A DNA stretch of 60,720 nt, taken from contig NZ_AVPG01000019.1 in the NCBI RefSeq assembly GCF_000775615.1, positions 1 through 60,720 of the forward strand. The letters run 5' to 3'. Under the pieces are notes generated by a model. That model saw only the letters and a list, made by a program, of their open reading frames with translations. It ran no database searches and was not told the DNA's origin. Shown one piece after another: positions 31,275 through 40,823 of this stretch. Source of the stretch: Pontibacillus litoralis JSM 072002 (GTDB lineage Bacteria > Bacillota > Bacilli > Bacillales > BH030062). The stretch's first letter is position 1. Every line of letters starts with the position of its first letter. Both the position numbers and the translations under genes were made by a program.

Positions 31275-31347
31275 GTGCATGAATAACAAATAAATATAAT
31301 CATTAGTATAGTGGGGTATATATAATTCCCCACTAAGGGTTTTATAA

Positions 31348-31385
31348 TCGTAATCATTCTTATTTACAAACCGAAATGATTACGA
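31348..31385 (+). promoter_or_regulatory. two Zur-like boxes upstream of znuC
   Basis: TCGTAATCATTCTTA at 31348-31362 and, inverted, TCGTAATCATTTCGG at 31371-31385 each have one perfect and one weak half of the Bacillus Zur box TCGTAATNATTACGA. The pair faces znuC-znuB-zur and suggests zinc-dependent autoregulation. Confidence 0.75.
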
Positions 31386-31455
31386 TAAAATAACATAGTC
31401 TTACGATAAGGGAGCCAAACTAGCAATACATATGGCTTATAAGGAGGATGAAGCA

Positions 31456-32214
31456 ATGAGTCGCTCACCCATATTACGTATTAACAATCTTAGCTACGCT
31501 TATGAAGATAAACACGTATTAGAAAACATTGATCTTGAAATATACCCTGGAAACTTTGTCGGCTTAGTAGGTCCGAACGGTTCAGGTAAAACGACTTTAA
31601 TCAAGATTATTCTTGGACTATTACCACATAAACAAGGGACAGTAGATTTGTTTCATACACCTATTCATAAGTTTAAGGACTGGAATCGAATTGGATTTGT
31701 TTCACAAAAGGCGAACAGCTTTAATAGTGAATTCCCAGCAACGGTATATGAAGTCGTATCTATGGGATTAACAGCGAAAGTTGGTTACTTCCGATTTTTT
31801 AATAAACAACATGCAAGAAAGATTAAAAAAGCGATTGATACAGTAGGGATGACAGATTATATCAATCAAAATGTAGGGAATTTATCTGGCGGACAACAAC
31901 AACGTGTCTTTATTGCCAGAGCAATCGTAAGCGAGCCCGACTTTCTCATTTTGGACGAACCGACAGTTGGTGTAGATGCAGAAAATGTTCAACGCTTTTA
32001 TGAAATGCTTCGCGACTTAAATAAAACGAAAGGGATGACATTATTGCTCGTCACCCATGATACGGGCACGATGACATCTTACGCTACCGACATTGCTTGT
32101 TTAAATAAACACATTCATTTCCACGGGGATTCCCATACGTTTACACAGATGGATCAAGAGGATTATTCCAAAATGTATGGCCATGACGTTCATGTCGTAA
32201 AGCATGACCATTAG
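31456..32214 (+). CDS. znuC: zinc ABC transporter ATPase ZnuC
   Basis: The 252-residue ATPase has Walker A GPNGSGKT, signature NLSGGQQQRVFIARAI, Walker B FLILDEPTVGVD and H-loop VTHD. The C-terminus is His-rich (MYGHDVHVVKHDH). I chose the ATG at 31456, with AAGGAGG 8-9 bases before, over an upstream ATG that would include the ribosome site. Confidence 0.92.
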   Translation: MSRSPILRINNLSYAYEDKHVLENIDLEIYPGNFVGLVGPNGSGKTTLIKIILGLLPHKQGTVDLFHTPIHKFKDWNRIGFVSQKANSFNSEFPATVYEVVSMGLTAKVGYFRFFNKQHARKIKKAIDTVGMTDYINQNVGNLSGGQQQRVFIARAIVSEPDFLILDEPTVGVDAENVQRFYEMLRDLNKTKGMTLLLVTHDTGTMTSYATDIACLNKHIHFHGDSHTFTQMDQEDYSKMYGHDVHVVKHDH

Positions 32215-32226
32215 GAGGGTTTTTTT

Positions 32227-33081
32227 ATGATTTCTAGTTTCTTTCAATATGAATTTTTACAAAATGCATTTATCACGGCTGTATTAGTAGGATTTATCGC
32301 ACCTTTACTAGGTACATTTGTCGTTGTTAGAAGGCTCTCCTTAATTGCTGATGCTTTATCGCACGTTACTTTATCTGGCATCGCATTCGGTTTAATGCTC
32401 GACAAAAAGTTGGGGGGATTTGTCATATCTCCTTTTTATACTGGCATGGGGTTCTCTGTTCTAGGTTCGATTTTCATTGAGCAGTTACGCGGGGTATATA
32501 AGTCATATCAAGAATTAGCTATTCCGATTATTCTCTCTGGTGGTGTAGGATTAAGTGTTATCTTTATCTCTTTAGCCGATGGGTTTAATACCGATTTGTT
32601 TAGTTATTTATTCGGCTCCGTCTCAGCAGTTAGTCGCCAAGACTTGTGGATGATACTTGTCGTTTCTCTTGTTGTAACCGTACTTGTTATCGTGTTCTAT
32701 AAAGAATTATTTATGCTATCCTTTGATGAAGAACATGCGGTTACATCAGGTATTCATGCAAAAAGAATTCATTTTCTATTTATTGTGCTAACAGCTCTTG
32801 TCATTGCAGCATCTATTCGCATTGTCGGCGTCCTACTCGTATCAGCTTTAATGACATTACCAGTAGCCGCCAGCATCCGAATTGCCAAAGGATTTAAACA
32901 AACCATCCTGTATTCCATTATCTTCGGTGAATTTTCTGTCATGACAGGAATTATTACTGGTTACTATTTTGAAATACCTCCAGGTGGTACAATCGTAGTA
33001 ACTGCGATTATTATTCTATTGATTACATTAGCATTTAAGAAAATAAAACATCTCTCTCGACTACAAAAGGTGACAACATGA
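32227..33081 (+). CDS. znuB: zinc ABC transporter permease ZnuB
   Basis: The 284-residue membrane protein belongs to the ABC-3 family, with eight or so helices and the blocks RRLSLIADALSHVTLSG and LVSALMTLPVAASIRIAKG. Together with ZnuC it imports zinc. The binding protein ZnuA is not encoded nearby. Its stop overlaps the zur start (ATGA). Confidence 0.92.
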   Translation: MISSFFQYEFLQNAFITAVLVGFIAPLLGTFVVVRRLSLIADALSHVTLSGIAFGLMLDKKLGGFVISPFYTGMGFSVLGSIFIEQLRGVYKSYQELAIPIILSGGVGLSVIFISLADGFNTDLFSYLFGSVSAVSRQDLWMILVVSLVVTVLVIVFYKELFMLSFDEEHAVTSGIHAKRIHFLFIVLTALVIAASIRIVGVLLVSALMTLPVAASIRIAKGFKQTILYSIIFGEFSVMTGIITGYYFEIPPGGTIVVTAIIILLITLAFKKIKHLSRLQKVTT

Positions 33082-33488
33082 ATGTTCAACACGGTTTAGA
33101 TCGATTGATGAAAAAAGGCTATAAATACACGAAGAAACGTGAAGATATATTACGCTATTTCAATCAAGAGAATCGTTACTGGTCAGCAAAGGATTTATTA
33201 AGAAGCATGCGCGCGTCTCATGAATCGATTAGTTTTGATACCATTTATCGGAATTTGTACTTATTTGTTCAATTAGATATATTAGAGGTTACTGACCTAA
33301 ATGGAGAGAAACACTTTCGCATCAAGTGTGACAAGCATCATCACCATTTCATTTGCTTGATGTGCGGGATAACAAAAGAAATCAATCTTTGCCCTATTCA
33401 TGATGTTATCAAAGAATTACCTCATTACTTCATTGAAGATCATAAATTCGAAGTATATGGAACTTGTCCAACATGTAAAAGCGCGTAA
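33078..33488 (+). CDS. zur: zinc uptake regulator Zur (Fur family)
   Basis: The 136-residue Fur-family repressor has a winged-helix part (SFDTIYRNLYLF), His-rich KCDKHHHHFICLMCG, and structural zinc cysteines Cys93/Cys96 and Cys130/Cys133. Being third in the zinc transporter operon, behind Zur-like boxes, supports Zur over Fur or PerR. Confidence 0.88.
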   Translation: MNVQHGLDRLMKKGYKYTKKREDILRYFNQENRYWSAKDLLRSMRASHESISFDTIYRNLYLFVQLDILEVTDLNGEKHFRIKCDKHHHHFICLMCGITKEINLCPIHDVIKELPHYFIEDHKFEVYGTCPTCKSA

Positions 33489-33524
33489 GTCTGTTTAAAT
33501 AATTTAACGATAGGAGGAAACAAT

Positions 33525-33896
33525 ATGAACGAATACATCAGTGTGTTTATTGGGGGATGTATTGGGGCAGTAGGAAGATTTATCATTACTCTTGCTGTAC
33601 CTGATTCGTACTTATTCCCATATGAAACACTGCTTGCGAACTGGTTCGGTTGCTTCCTCCTCACGTTCTTAATGGCTCACCCATTTCTCTCATCGCGAGT
33701 ACCGAAACACCTTATGACCGGAATTGGCACTGGCATTATCGGATCTTTCACAACCTTCTCTACCTTTTCCGTTGAAACAGCGAACTTGTGGATGGAAGGG
33801 TATGGCATAGAAGCTCTACTATACATTTCCTTAAGTATTATAGGTGGACTTGTACTCGCGTGGTCTGGAACTCAAGCCGCTAAGATGAGGGGGTAA
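33525..33896 (+). CDS. crcB: fluoride channel subunit CrcB/FluC 1
   Basis: The 123-residue four-helix membrane protein has the family blocks GGCIGAVGRF, ANWFGCFLL and GIIGSFTTFSTFSVET. Fluc channels export fluoride as dual-topology dimers. Firmicutes often use two homologous subunits, as here. It starts 36 bases after zur with an AGGAGG site and no terminator between. Confidence 0.93.
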   Translation: MNEYISVFIGGCIGAVGRFIITLAVPDSYLFPYETLLANWFGCFLLTFLMAHPFLSSRVPKHLMTGIGTGIIGSFTTFSTFSVETANLWMEGYGIEALLYISLSIIGGLVLAWSGTQAAKMRG

Positions 33897-33901
33897 CAAC
33901 G

Positions 33902-34267
33902 ATGCATTTTATTTTCGTCGCAATTGGCGGTGGATTTGGTGCAATAGCTAGATTTACAACTACCAAGCTATGGAATACCGGAAAAGCAACATTCCCTTTA
34001 GGAACATGGATGGCCAATATATTCGGCTCTTTATTATTAAGTATATGCTTCGTTTTATTCCAAAAAGGAGTTATACAAGAATGGTTCTGGTTGCTTATGG
34101 GGGTTGGGTTTTGTGGTGCTTTCACTACTTTCTCTACTTTTAGTAAAGAAGTGCTGCATTTAATAGAGAGTAAGCAATACAAAGTCGCGATTTGGTATGT
34201 CGCATCCTCTATACTCATCGGCATGACCGTTGTATCCATTGTTTTACTACTATTTTTAGATATTTAA
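33902..34267 (+). CDS. crcB: fluoride channel subunit CrcB/FluC 2
   Basis: The 121-residue partner subunit has GGGFGAIARF, ANIFGSLLLS and GFCGAFTTFSTFSKE. It begins 5 bases after the first subunit, so the pair is translationally coupled and probably forms a heterodimer. No fluoride riboswitch is visible before the pair. Confidence 0.93.
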   Translation: MHFIFVAIGGGFGAIARFTTTKLWNTGKATFPLGTWMANIFGSLLLSICFVLFQKGVIQEWFWLLMGVGFCGAFTTFSTFSKEVLHLIESKQYKVAIWYVASSILIGMTVVSIVLLLFLDI

Positions 34268-34273
34268 TCGGAA

Positions 34274-34324
34274 CAAGCCATCTGTCACAAAGAATCTTTA
34301 CTTTGCAGGTGGCTTTCATTTATT
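34274..34324 (+). terminator. terminator after the crcB pair
   Basis: AAGCCATCTG / CAGGTGGCTT (one G-U pair) closes a 23-base loop and is followed by a T-rich tract. Confidence 0.55.
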
Positions 34325-34395
34325 TTCACAGCCTTGCAATAATAATATGAGATTGCTATAGTAATGAAAGCATCTAAGAAAAGGAGAGAAAACCA

Positions 34396-35277
34396 TTGAG
34401 AAATTATAGATTATTATTCCTTTTGAGCCTTGCTTTTCTAATCATTTTATCGGCTTGTAACTCAGATGATTCAGAACAAGGACAAGCTGAAAAATATAAA
34501 GAAAAAAACGAATCTACTACCTGGGATAAAGTACAAAAAGAAGGAAAAATAGTGGTTGGAACGTCTGGCACGTTATTTCCTTCTTCTTATCATCCTGCAG
34601 ACTCTGATAAAATTACTGGATATGATGTAGAAACGATGCGTGAAATTGGGAAGAAGCTTGGTGTTGAAATAGAATTTGAAGAAATTGGCTATGACGCTAT
34701 GTTTGCTGCCTTAAATAGTGGACGTATTGATGCAGCCATAAATGATATAGCCATTACAGATGAACGCAAGAAAAAATATGCATTTAGCGACCCTTACAAA
34801 TACTCCTATACAACCATGATCGTACGTGAAGAGGATCTCAGTGGCATCGAAACGCTAGAAGATTTAAAGGGGAAGAAAGCAGGCGGAGCCGCAACTACTA
34901 CCTATAGTAAAATCGCTGAGCATTACGGCGCAGAAGTTAAAACATATGGCAATGCGACCAATGATGTATATTTACGTGATGTAGATAATGGCCGTACAGA
35001 CGTCGTTATTAACGATTACTATTTACAAAGTCTTGCGCTTAAAGCTATGCCACAATTCGATATTACGCTACATCCACATATTCGTGTACATTCTTCACAA
35101 GCTGGCATCGTATTGAGAAAAGATGATACCGCATTACAACAACAAATTAACGACGCTTTAGCTGAACTACATGAAGACGAAACGCTAACAGGGATATCCA
35201 AAGAATTCTTCGGAGGAAAAGATGCTTCCAAAAAGCCACAAGAAGAAATTACGGAAATTGAAGGAATAGACTTTTAA
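34396..35277 (+). CDS. amino-acid ABC transporter substrate-binding lipoprotein
   Basis: The 293-residue protein has a signal peptide with lipobox LSAC (Cys about 21), then an SBP family 3 fold: GKIVVGTSGTLFPSSYHP, ITGYDVETMREIGKKLGVE and INDIAITDERKKKYAFSDPY. The fold suggests a polar amino acid (cystine, glutamine or similar). The start is TTG at 34396, with AAAAGGAGA upstream. It is directly followed by its permease. Confidence 0.88.
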   Translation: MRNYRLLFLLSLAFLIILSACNSDDSEQGQAEKYKEKNESTTWDKVQKEGKIVVGTSGTLFPSSYHPADSDKITGYDVETMREIGKKLGVEIEFEEIGYDAMFAALNSGRIDAAINDIAITDERKKKYAFSDPYKYSYTTMIVREEDLSGIETLEDLKGKKAGGAATTTYSKIAEHYGAEVKTYGNATNDVYLRDVDNGRTDVVINDYYLQSLALKAMPQFDITLHPHIRVHSSQAGIVLRKDDTALQQQINDALAELHEDETLTGISKEFFGGKDASKKPQEEITEIEGIDF

Positions 35278-35289
35278 AGGATGATGACA

Positions 35290-35988
35290 ATGGGAAGTTT
35301 TTCATTTTTCCAATCTATCGAGTTAAATAAGCTGTTCGATCCACAGCTCGCTTGGGAAAGCTTACCGATTGTCCTAGAAGGATTACCATATACGGTTGCC
35401 ATCTCATTTAGCGGGATGGCAATTGGTTTATTTCTAGGCTTTTTTCTCTCTTTAGCACGTACGTCTGAAACAATCTTGTTGCGATGGCCAGCAAGGTTAT
35501 ACATATCATTTATGAGAGGTACACCTGTATTAGTATTTTTATTCATACTGTACCTTGGTCTTCCATACGTCGGCATCACCTTTTCAGCCGTCACCGCTGC
35601 TATAATTTGCTTTGGACTTAACAGTGCGGCATACATTGCTGAAATCATTCGTTCCGCTCTAAATAGCGTCTCTAAAGGTCAATGGGAATCATCAACTGCC
35701 TTGGGACTAAACCGCTGGCAAACATTATGGCACGTCATCGTTCCACAGGCTACTAGAATTGCACTGCCTCCCCTTACGAACGTATTTTTGGATTTGGTAA
35801 AAGCAACTTCTTTAGCTGCTGTCATTTCCGTACCAGAGATGATTCAGAAAGCACAAACAGTCATTGGAAGAACTGCTGATTCGATGACGCTGTATATACT
35901 AGTTGCACTCATTTATTGGCCAATATGTATAATGATCGCTGCTTTCCAAGAAAAACTAGAGAAGAAATTTGATTACTATCGCAAATAA
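35290..35988 (+). CDS. amino-acid ABC transporter permease
   Basis: The 232-residue membrane protein of the HisM/GlnP type has the ATPase-contact loop ESSTALGLNRWQTLWHVIVPQA and the N-terminal LPIVLEGLPYTVAISF. Three in-frame ATGs lie at 35281, 35284 and 35290. The last is best spaced from AAAGG. No ATPase gene follows, so the pair resembles B. subtilis yckB-yckA, which also lacks its own ATPase. Confidence 0.88.
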   Translation: MGSFSFFQSIELNKLFDPQLAWESLPIVLEGLPYTVAISFSGMAIGLFLGFFLSLARTSETILLRWPARLYISFMRGTPVLVFLFILYLGLPYVGITFSAVTAAIICFGLNSAAYIAEIIRSALNSVSKGQWESSTALGLNRWQTLWHVIVPQATRIALPPLTNVFLDLVKATSLAAVISVPEMIQKAQTVIGRTADSMTLYILVALIYWPICIMIAAFQEKLEKKFDYYRK

Positions 35989-36198
35989 ACGAACCAAATG
36001 CAAAATGCAACTATCCTAATTGAAATGTGAACAAATCTAATAGGCAAATTCCACTTTAGGAGGACGGTTTCTCTGGAATCTTCGGATTGCAAGAAGTCTT
36101 GCTCTTCCAGCAAATCAGGCGACATGAGTATCTTTTTCCACATACATTCTAGCAATATATTTGGTGTAATAGACAGTTATGAAATGGCCTTACACAAA

Positions 36199-36243
36199 AA
36201 AGAATGTGGCATGGTCTATGTATGAGACCACGCCACATTCTTC
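36199..36243 (-). terminator. large hairpin after the OpuAC-like gene
   Basis: AGAATGTGGC / GCCACATTCT with inner TGGTCT / AGACCA forms a long stem, flanked by A6 on the left, which is a T-run on the minus strand. It lies just past the stop of the gene at 36253. Confidence 0.75.
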
Positions 36244-36252
36244 TTTCATTCC

Positions 36253-37140
36253 TTATTGCAACGGCTTAATCCATTCATCGATTAACGCACGATTTTCCTC
36301 TACCCATTTCTTTGCACCAGCTTCGGCATCTTCTTCTTCTTTAATCATATTCATTAAGCTCCCTAAGCTCTCATCATCCATTTGCCAGCTGTTCAGCGTC
36401 TCCGTTAGTTCAGGATGGTCCTCTTCAAATGACTGTCTAGATACCCAGCTAATATCTTCTTTTTCACCGTATACTTTCTTCGTATCTTCTAGAAATTTCA
36501 CGTCATATTCAGCGAACACCCAATGCGGCTTCCAAAGCGTTACGAGAATTGGTGCTTCATCTTCCATCGCTTTTCCTAACTCTGCTGTCATAACAGGCCC
36601 AGAAGAAGACTGCAACTCATAGCCGTCTAAACCATACTCTCCAATGGCTTCTTCCGTTAATCCCATCAAGCTGGCACCTGCATCAATGCCGACAATTTTA
36701 CCATCAAACTGATCAGCATTTGCTTTTAAATCTTCCATCGTTTCAATATTTTCCATATACGTCGGTACTGCCAATCCTAATTCTGTACCGCTAAACCACG
36801 TTTTGTGCCATGCTAAATCTTCTTTATATTGCTCGTAGAATACTTCATCTGTATAAGGTAACCAGACTTCTAAACCAAGATCTAAATCGTCATTTTCCAA
36901 GGCAGTGTATAGAGCACCCTTTTCTACTTGCGTTAAATGAACCGTATACCCTTCTTCCTCTAATACAACTTTCCACATATTTGATACTGCTACATTCTCT
37001 GCCCAGTTATTCAAACCAATATTAATTTCACCTTTATCTTCAGTGGACTGTTCCGATTCACTTTCATTTCCACCACAAGCTGCTAGCACCAACATCAGTC
37101 CAAGAAAAATAATCGGAAAGAACTTCTTCCCCATTTTCAT
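36253..37140 (-). CDS. glycine betaine/choline ABC substrate-binding lipoprotein, OpuAC-like
   Basis: The 295-residue lipoprotein (lipobox LAAC, Cys about 22) belongs to the OpuAC/ProX-type quaternary amine binders: NIGLNNWAENVAVSNMWK, LGLEVWLPYTDEVF and VTLWKPHWVFAEYDVKFL carry the Trp/Tyr residues used for aromatic-box binding. No permease or ATPase gene is adjacent, so it must pair with a transporter elsewhere or act as an extra binding protein. This fits osmoprotection. Confidence 0.85.
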   Translation of the reverse strand: MKMGKKFFPIIFLGLMLVLAACGGNESESEQSTEDKGEINIGLNNWAENVAVSNMWKVVLEEEGYTVHLTQVEKGALYTALENDDLDLGLEVWLPYTDEVFYEQYKEDLAWHKTWFSGTELGLAVPTYMENIETMEDLKANADQFDGKIVGIDAGASLMGLTEEAIGEYGLDGYELQSSSGPVMTAELGKAMEDEAPILVTLWKPHWVFAEYDVKFLEDTKKVYGEKEDISWVSRQSFEEDHPELTETLNSWQMDDESLGSLMNMIKEEEDAEAGAKKWVEENRALIDEWIKPLQ

Positions 37141-37357
37141 AAAATAAAATCCCCCTTATTTTGTATACTTTTCACACAATTTTTATTGTACAAAAAGTTC
37201 ATACAATTTATATTACATTATTATTAGCGATGAATCAATTTTGAATCATCAGAATAATACAAGGTCGTGTTTCTTTCCTTCTTCTTGCAAAGTAATGGAA
37301 TGTTCCTCAATAGTTTGTTAAAATCACTTTAGATTAGTATGTGTGGAGGGTATTGAA

Positions 37358-38506
37358 ATGAAAATCGTGTCTATTGAACCGACACCAAGCCCGAATTCAA
37401 TGAAGATTAATTTAAATGAGCATTTACCAGAAGGGGTTACACATCACTTTAAACAAGGAGATGACGTCGAACAAGCACCTAGTCATGTCAAAGAACTTCT
37501 TAACATTGATGGGGTAAGAAGTCTGTATCACGTCATGGATTTTATCGCATTAGATCGAAATGCTAAGCATGCTTGGGAAGACATTCTCCCTAAAGCACGA
37601 TATGTATTTGGTTCATTAGAAAACAATGACGACTTAATCGAAACAAAGCAAGACAAACAACTAGAAGAAAATTTCGGCGAGGTCAAAGTGTTCATCCAAA
37701 TGTTCCGCGGGCTTCCTATGCAAGTGAAGCTTGAACAAGGAGATGAAGAAAAGCGCGTCGGTCTTCCTGAATATTTCATGAATGCTGCTCTAGAAGCATC
37801 AACAGCATCTACGAATATGGTGATGGAAAGACAATGGATGGAGCAAAATCCTCGATATGGTGATATGGAAGAAATCGGACAAGAGGTAGTGGAAGAGTTA
37901 TCTGCAAGCTATGATGAAAAGCGGTTACAACAACTTGTTGAGCGTGCATTCAAAGAAGACACTGGCAACTTTGATACACCAATAAATCCTGAACATCACA
38001 TTACTCTAGCTACACTAGATGATCCAAACTGGAAGGTGCGCTATGCTGCTCTAGATCGCTTAAACCCAACTTACAACGACTTACCTATTTTAGAAAAAGC
38101 ACTAGATGATGAAAAAGCATCGATTCGGAGATTAGCGACTGCTTATTTAGGTATGATTGAAGAACCTGAAGTATTGCCTTATTTATATCAAGCATTAAAA
38201 GACAAATCAGTTACCGTCCGACGAACAGCTGGTGACTGCATTTCTGATTTAGGCTTTCCAGAAGCAATGCCGGAAATGATCGCCTCTTTGGCTGATCCTA
38301 ACAAACTCGTACGCTGGCGAGCAGCTATGTTTTTATATGAAGTGGGAGATAGTGCAGCACTCCCCGCTTTACAAGAAGCGATTCATGATGCAGAATTTGA
38401 AGTGCGCATGCAAGCAAAGATGGCATTAGAACGCATTGAAGGTGGCGAAGAAGCCAAAGGATCCGTATGGCATCAAATGACACAAGCGCGTAAAAATAAT
38501 TCGTAA
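37358..38506 (+). CDS. CvfC/YpgR-like protein (NfuA-like head, HEAT repeats)
   Basis: The 382-residue protein starts with an Nfu/NifU-N-type domain (SIEPTPSPNSMKINLNE, then LLNIDGVRSLYHVMDFI). It ends with HEAT-like repeats: DDPNWKVRYAALDRL, DDEKASIRRLATAYLG, DKSVTVRRTAGDCIS and DPNKLVRWRAAMFL. This is the conserved virulence factor C / YpgR layout. I chose the ATG at 37358 with GGAGGG before it. It is followed 15 bases later by the bacilliredoxin gene, as in other Bacillaceae, suggesting a thiol or Fe-S link. Confidence 0.85.
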   Translation: MKIVSIEPTPSPNSMKINLNEHLPEGVTHHFKQGDDVEQAPSHVKELLNIDGVRSLYHVMDFIALDRNAKHAWEDILPKARYVFGSLENNDDLIETKQDKQLEENFGEVKVFIQMFRGLPMQVKLEQGDEEKRVGLPEYFMNAALEASTASTNMVMERQWMEQNPRYGDMEEIGQEVVEELSASYDEKRLQQLVERAFKEDTGNFDTPINPEHHITLATLDDPNWKVRYAALDRLNPTYNDLPILEKALDDEKASIRRLATAYLGMIEEPEVLPYLYQALKDKSVTVRRTAGDCISDLGFPEAMPEMIASLADPNKLVRWRAAMFLYEVGDSAALPALQEAIHDAEFEVRMQAKMALERIEGGEEAKGSVWHQMTQARKNNS

Positions 38507-38521
38507 ACTGGAGGTATAACA

Positions 38522-38950
38522 ATGAATGCTTATGAACAATATATGAGACAAATGGCGCAACCAATGCGCGATGAACTTACACGAAATGGGTTTGAAGAAT
38601 TAACAACCCCAGAAGAAGTCGATCAATTTATGCAACAAAAAGAAGGCACAACTTTAGTCGTTGTGAACTCGGTATGTGGCTGTGCAGCCGGATTAGCACG
38701 TCCATCTGCAATCCAATCATTAAACCATGATAAACACCCAACGAATGCGGTTACCGTTTTTGCTGGTCAAGACCGTGAAGCTACTAGTCGCATGCGCGAA
38801 TACTTTGAAGGATTTGAGCCGTCCTCTCCATCGATGGCCCTTGTGGAAAACGGCAAAGTGCTTCACTTTATTCCGCGTGAGGAAATTGAAGGTCATGAAC
38901 CTGAAGAAATTCTTGCTAACTTAACGAAAGCGTATGAGCAATATTGTTAA
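38522..38950 (+). CDS. brxA: bacilliredoxin BrxA/BrxB family
   Basis: The 142-residue thioredoxin-like protein has the bacilliredoxin CGC site, Cys52 and Cys54, in VVNSVCGCAAG. Bacilliredoxins remove bacillithiol from mixed disulfides on cytosolic proteins. A GGAGG site precedes the ATG. YphP (BrxA) and YqiW (BrxB) are near-identical in layout, so the exact paralogue is uncertain. Confidence 0.9.
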   Translation: MNAYEQYMRQMAQPMRDELTRNGFEELTTPEEVDQFMQQKEGTTLVVVNSVCGCAAGLARPSAIQSLNHDKHPTNAVTVFAGQDREATSRMREYFEGFEPSSPSMALVENGKVLHFIPREEIEGHEPEEILANLTKAYEQYC

Positions 38951-38954
38951 TTAC

Positions 38955-38995
38955 AAACAACCGTTCAGAGGCAATCCTTCTGAACGGTTGTTTTA
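38955..38995. terminator. bidirectional terminator between brxA and ilvD
   Basis: A perfect 13-bp stem ACAACCGTTCAGA / TCTGAACGGTTGT with a 9-base loop and T4 lies between converging genes. Confidence 0.85.
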
Positions 38996-39006
38996 TCAAA
39001 TGCTCC

Positions 39007-40701
39007 TTATTCCATATCCCAATCGGTTACTGCTCCTCTCGCAGACGAGGAAACGAGCTTGGCGTATTTAGCAAGTGCCCCTGTTGAATATTTCATCGAA
39101 GGCTTCACCCAGCCCTTCTTCCGGCGCTCGTACTCTTCTTCTGATACGTCAAAATTGATTTCTTGCGTTTCACTATCAATCGTGACGCAATCACCTGTTG
39201 CAAGAAAAGCAATCGGACCACCAACATGGGCTTCTGGTGCCACGTGACCGATGACAAAACCATGCGATCCACCTGAGAAACGTCCATCTGTAATGAGAGC
39301 CACTTTACCTCCTAACCCTTTTCCGACGATCATCGCTGTAATAGATAACATTTCCGGCATGCCTGGCCCACCTTTTGGTCCAACATGACGAATTACTAAC
39401 ACATCACCTGCTTGAATATCATTACGTACAATTGCTTCTGTAGCCTCAGCTTCACTATTAAACACTTTAGCTGTCCCTTCAAAGCGAGTAATAGTTTGTC
39501 CACTCATTTTGGCAACTGCACCCTCAGGAGCTAAGTTCCCCTTCAATAACACTAGTGGCCCAGTAGGCTTTATCGGCTCTTCTAACGTCTTAATTACTTG
39601 CTGTCCTTCTTGAAGGGAAGGGCATTGCGCTAAGTTTTCTGCAATGGTTTTCCCTGTTACAGTTATGCAATCACCGTGTAACAAGCCATGCTCAAGGAGA
39701 AGCTTCATGACTGCTGGTACACCACCAATTTCATATAAATCTTCCATCACATATTTGCCGCTCGGTTTTAAATCCGCAATATGTGGAACACGCTTGCGCA
39801 CTATTTCAAAATCATCCACAGTAAAGTCAACACCAGCTGAATGGGCAATCGCGGTTAAATGTAGAAAAGCATTCGTCGATCCACCTAGCGCCATCACAAC
39901 TGTTACAGCATTTTCAAACGCTTCTTTCGTCAAAATGTCACGAGGATAAATACCTTTCTCTAGTAACTGCAACACCGTTTCACCAGCTTGACGACATTCC
40001 TCTTCTTTATAATTCTCTACAGCCGGAGTCGAAGAAGAACCAGGAATACTCATCCCTAACGCTTCTACTGCCGCCGCCATCGTATTTGCCGTGTACATAC
40101 CACCACAAGCTCCAGCTCCAGGACAAGCATGACACTCTACTTTATGTAACTGCTTGTCATCAATCGAGCCTTCATGATATTGACCAACTGCCTCAAAAGA
40201 AGAAACGATATCAATGTCTTGTCCATCTAATTTACCTGGTTTAATCGTCCCGCCATAAACATACACAGAAGGAATGTTCATGCGAGCAATTGCCATCATA
40301 CACCCTGGCGTGGTCTTATCACAACCACCAATTGCAACAACGCCATCTAAACGCTCGGCATTGGTTACTGTTTCAATCGAGTCAGCAATAATCTCTCTAC
40401 TTGGCAAAGAGTAGTGCATTCCCTCATGTCCCATCGAAATACCATCCGAAACGGTGATGGTATTAAAAATCATCGGTGCTCCGCCTTGATCTTTGGCCCC
40501 ACTTTTTGCTTGCTCTGCTAATTGGTCAATGTGGATATTACACGGGGTTACTTCACTCCACGTACTAGCAATCCCAATCATAGGCTTTTGAAAATCTTCA
40601 TCTGTAAATCCAATTGCCCGAAGCATGGAGCGGTTTGGTACTCGATTCACACCTTCACTAATTACTTTACTACGGATGCGTAAATCTTTATTATGTGTCA
40701 T
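39007..40701 (-). CDS. ilvD: dihydroxy-acid dehydratase IlvD
   Basis: The 564-residue Fe-S enzyme of valine and isoleucine synthesis has cluster ligands in [15 protein letters not shown] and [19 protein letters not shown], and the C-terminal [18 protein letters not shown]. It dehydrates dihydroxy acids to 2-keto acids. It is a single gene, away from the ilv-leu cluster. The 120 bases before it are too short for a T-box leader. Confidence 0.96.
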   Translation of the reverse strand: MTHNKDLRIRSKVISEGVNRVPNRSMLRAIGFTDEDFQKPMIGIASTWSEVTPCNIHIDQLAEQAKSGAKDQGGAPMIFNTITVSDGISMGHEGMHYSLPSREIIADSIETVTNAERLDGVVAIGGCDKTTPGCMMAIARMNIPSVYVYGGTIKPGKLDGQDIDIVSSFEAVGQYHEGSIDDKQLHKVECHACPGAGACGGMYTANTMAAAVEALGMSIPGSSSTPAVENYKEEECRQAGETVLQLLEKGIYPRDILTKEAFENAVTVVMALGGSTNAFLHLTAIAHSAGVDFTVDDFEIVRKRVPHIADLKPSGKYVMEDLYEIGGVPAVMKLLLEHGLLHGDCITVTGKTIAENLAQCPSLQEGQQVIKTLEEPIKPTGPLVLLKGNLAPEGAVAKMSGQTITRFEGTAKVFNSEAEATEAIVRNDIQAGDVLVIRHVGPKGGPGMPEMLSITAMIVGKGLGGKVALITDGRFSGGSHGFVIGHVAPEAHVGGPIAFLATGDCVTIDSETQEINFDVSEEEYERRKKGWVKPSMKYSTGALAKYAKLVSSSARGAVTDWDME

Positions 40702-40823
40702 GCTACCCTCTTTCCCTTCGTTTATACTTTTAATAGTTCAGATGATTACAATAATACTAGGCTAATAATTCTTTATCAACTGAATTTTCCGAATAATTTA
40801 TTTAGAAAAAAAGAGAAAACCTT

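Noticed and set aside
33489-33524. Fluoride riboswitch before crcB
   Set aside because: Only 36 bases separate zur and crcB, too short for the aptamer plus expression platform, and no motif is visible.
40702-40823. T-box leader before ilvD
   Set aside because: The gap is about 120 bases and shows no T-box sequence or terminator hairpin.
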